This document shows positions 62,869 to 64,000 of a stretch of DNA of 64,000 nt, in pieces. Every line of letters starts with the position of its first letter. Within the stretch, counting starts at the first letter, position 1. The translations under genes and the position numbers were made by a program. Under the pieces are notes generated by a model. The model was not told the origin of the DNA and made no database searches. It saw only the letters and a list, made by a program, of their open reading frames with translations. This DNA is from Chloroflexota bacterium (GTDB lineage Bacteria > Chloroflexota > Anaerolineae > Aggregatilineales > J027): the NCBI GenBank assembly GCA_016234595.1, contig JACRBG010000046.1:124001-188000 (forward strand), written 5' to 3'.

Positions 62869-64000
62869 GCAGCGACCCGCAAATCGCATCGTATTCAAAT
62901 GATGACCCGGTGCGTAAATATCTTCAATTGATGGCCCGTTATGAGCGTTTGATGGAAATCAGCCGTCAATTAAATTCAACCCTCGATGTCGGCACCTTGT
63001 TGGCGCGGATTATTAAGGCCGCCACCGAATTGACCGCCACCGAACAAGCCTCCATTTTGCTGGTTGACCCCAGCAGTGGCGAACTTCGGTTTGAGGCCTC
63101 TTCGAATTTGAGTGCTGGTGCAATGGCCTCAATGCCTGTGCCCATGGAAGGTAGCTTGGCGGGCTGGGTAGCGACCAATGGTGAACCCGTGCTGGTCGAA
63201 GATACCCGTAGCGACAAGCGATTTTTTAGCAAAGTGGATCAAATTTTGAGCTTCAACACCCGCAGTTTGTTAGGTGTACCAATGATTGTGCACGGCAAAA
63301 CCATCGGGGTGCTAGAAGCCATCAACAAGGTAGATGATGCCCCATGGACAGAGGATGACATCAACACCTTGAGTACATTGGCATCCCAAGCAGCGATTGC
63401 CATTGAAAATGCCCGCTTGTTTCAACAAAGTGACTTTATTGCCGAGATGGTGCACGAATTGCGTACTCCGCTGGCAGCGCTGAAGGCCAGCACCGTCTTG
63501 CTGCTGAAACCCAATATGCAGGATGAACGCCGCACCGAAATTATCCAGACGATGCAGCGCGAAACTGAACGCCTCAGCCGCCTTGCCACCGACTTCTTGG
63601 ATTTGGCACGTTTGGAATCTGGGCGCACCCGACTGGAAAATGAGATATTCGGGATTCGAGAATTGGTTGAAGAAAGCCTTGATGTGGTACGTCATCAAGC
63701 TGATGATCGGCGCATTAATCTGTTTTCCCATGGGGATGAGGTCGCGGTGTTGGCTGATCGCGGCAAGATTAAACAAGTGCTGCTGAACCTGTTGACCAAT
63801 GGCATTAAATATAACCGAGAAGGTGGTGAAATCCACTGCCATATCAAGTCATTGGTGGAGATCAAATTTGTACGGGTTGCCGTACAAGACACAGGCTTGG
63901 GCATTTCTGAGGAAAATCAGAAGCGCATGTTTGATAAATTCTTCCGTGTGCCAGATACCGCCGGATATACACAAGGCACAGGTCTTGGCCTAGCGATTGC
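62865..64000 (+). CDS. GAF-domain histidine kinase (runs off window)
   Basis: Starts at ATG 62865 inside the sirtuin stop (ATGA) and reads open to the window end (378 codons). A GAF domain (about 40-185, with STLDVGTLLARIIKAATELT and IGVLEAINKVD), a HisKA domain with MVHELRTPLAALKAS (His acceptor), and a HATPase with NLLTNGIKYNREGGE, DTGLGISEEN and GTGLGLAI are seen. The end is missing. It is a soluble sensor kinase coupled to a sirtuin gene. Confidence 0.92.
   Translation, partial: MSSDPQIASYSNDDPVRKYLQLMARYERLMEISRQLNSTLDVGTLLARIIKAATELTATEQASILLVDPSSGELRFEASSNLSAGAMASMPVPMEGSLAGWVATNGEPVLVEDTRSDKRFFSKVDQILSFNTRSLLGVPMIVHGKTIGVLEAINKVDDAPWTEDDINTLSTLASQAAIAIENARLFQQSDFIAEMVHELRTPLAALKASTVLLLKPNMQDERRTEIIQTMQRETERLSRLATDFLDLARLESGRTRLENEIFGIRELVEESLDVVRHQADDRRINLFSHGDEVAVLADRGKIKQVLLNLLTNGIKYNREGGEIHCHIKSLVEIKFVRVAVQDTGLGISEENQKRMFDKFFRVPDTAGYTQGTGLGLAI

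Noticed and set aside
63312-63842. 176-codon minus-strand frame at the right end
   Set aside because: Antisense to the GAF kinase coding sequence; His/Gln/Phe-rich shadow.

Overview
The window looks like a chromosomal piece from a free-living member of the Chloroflexota, most like Anaerolineae or relatives. This is inferred from protein style only: secreted and lipoprotein LysM proteins with long Thr/Pro linkers, a Thr/Pro-rich insert in SecD, several GAF/PAS and cyclic-nucleotide-domain histidine kinases, an ABC sugar importer next to secreted glycosidases, a T-box leader, and no outer-membrane assembly or LPS genes. No phage, IS element or CRISPR array was seen. Base composition is fairly even, with mixed ATG/GTG/TTG starts.

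Layout. 1-381 is the 5' end of topA on the minus strand with its promoter. 801-7741 holds a medium-chain dehydrogenase, small membrane proteins, the deletion-scarred remnant of an aldo/keto reductase gene, two paralogous LysM proteins, an alpha/beta-hydrolase with an altered nucleophile elbow, and an HD-domain protein. 7822-9513 has an ATP-grasp-like protein and a sugar nucleotidyltransferase. 10033-14057 is a translation locus on the minus strand: promoter, tRNA-Thr(CGU), a valine-specific T-box leader, a SAM methyltransferase, an unlisted 39-codon ORF, and valS.

15020-23824 is a carbohydrate locus. It has a secreted GH13 enzyme facing a substrate-binding lipoprotein and two MalF/MalG-type permeases. 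The MalG homologue is 943 residues long because a block of about 630 residues (four extra membrane helices plus two large, partly repeated domains) interrupts the permease core. A cyclic-nucleotide-domain histidine kinase and a Nudix hydrolase follow. 23892-30461 carries a class II aldolase, an SPFH protein with a small partner, an SRPBCC protein, a GT39-type membrane glycosyltransferase and an unknown membrane protein.

30582-37199 is mostly plus-strand housekeeping: yajC-secD-secF, purH, an OsmC protein and a polyprenyl synthetase. 37314-41224 is a compact six-gene minus-strand operon that starts with a ParB/SerK-like protein and a secreted esterase. 41426-46811 holds a secreted LysM glycosidase-like protein, an HtrA protease and a large secreted DUF5060/GH5-like protein. 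46944-50518 is a GAF-PAS histidine kinase followed by mutL. 50552-57679 is a minus-strand cluster of a TIM-barrel glycosidase-like protein, a 794-residue protein of unknown family, purB and a secreted protein with duplicated beta domains. The right end has a glycosyltransferase plus acetyltransferase pair, a receiver-CpaE/MinD fusion, a sirtuin, and a GAF histidine kinase that runs off the end.

The main points for follow-up are the enlarged MalG permease, the tRNA-Thr/T-box/methyltransferase/small-ORF/valS arrangement, the 794-residue orphan in the purB cluster, and three hydrolase-like proteins in which a core catalytic-motif residue is substituted. All functional statements come from reading motifs; no database search was run.
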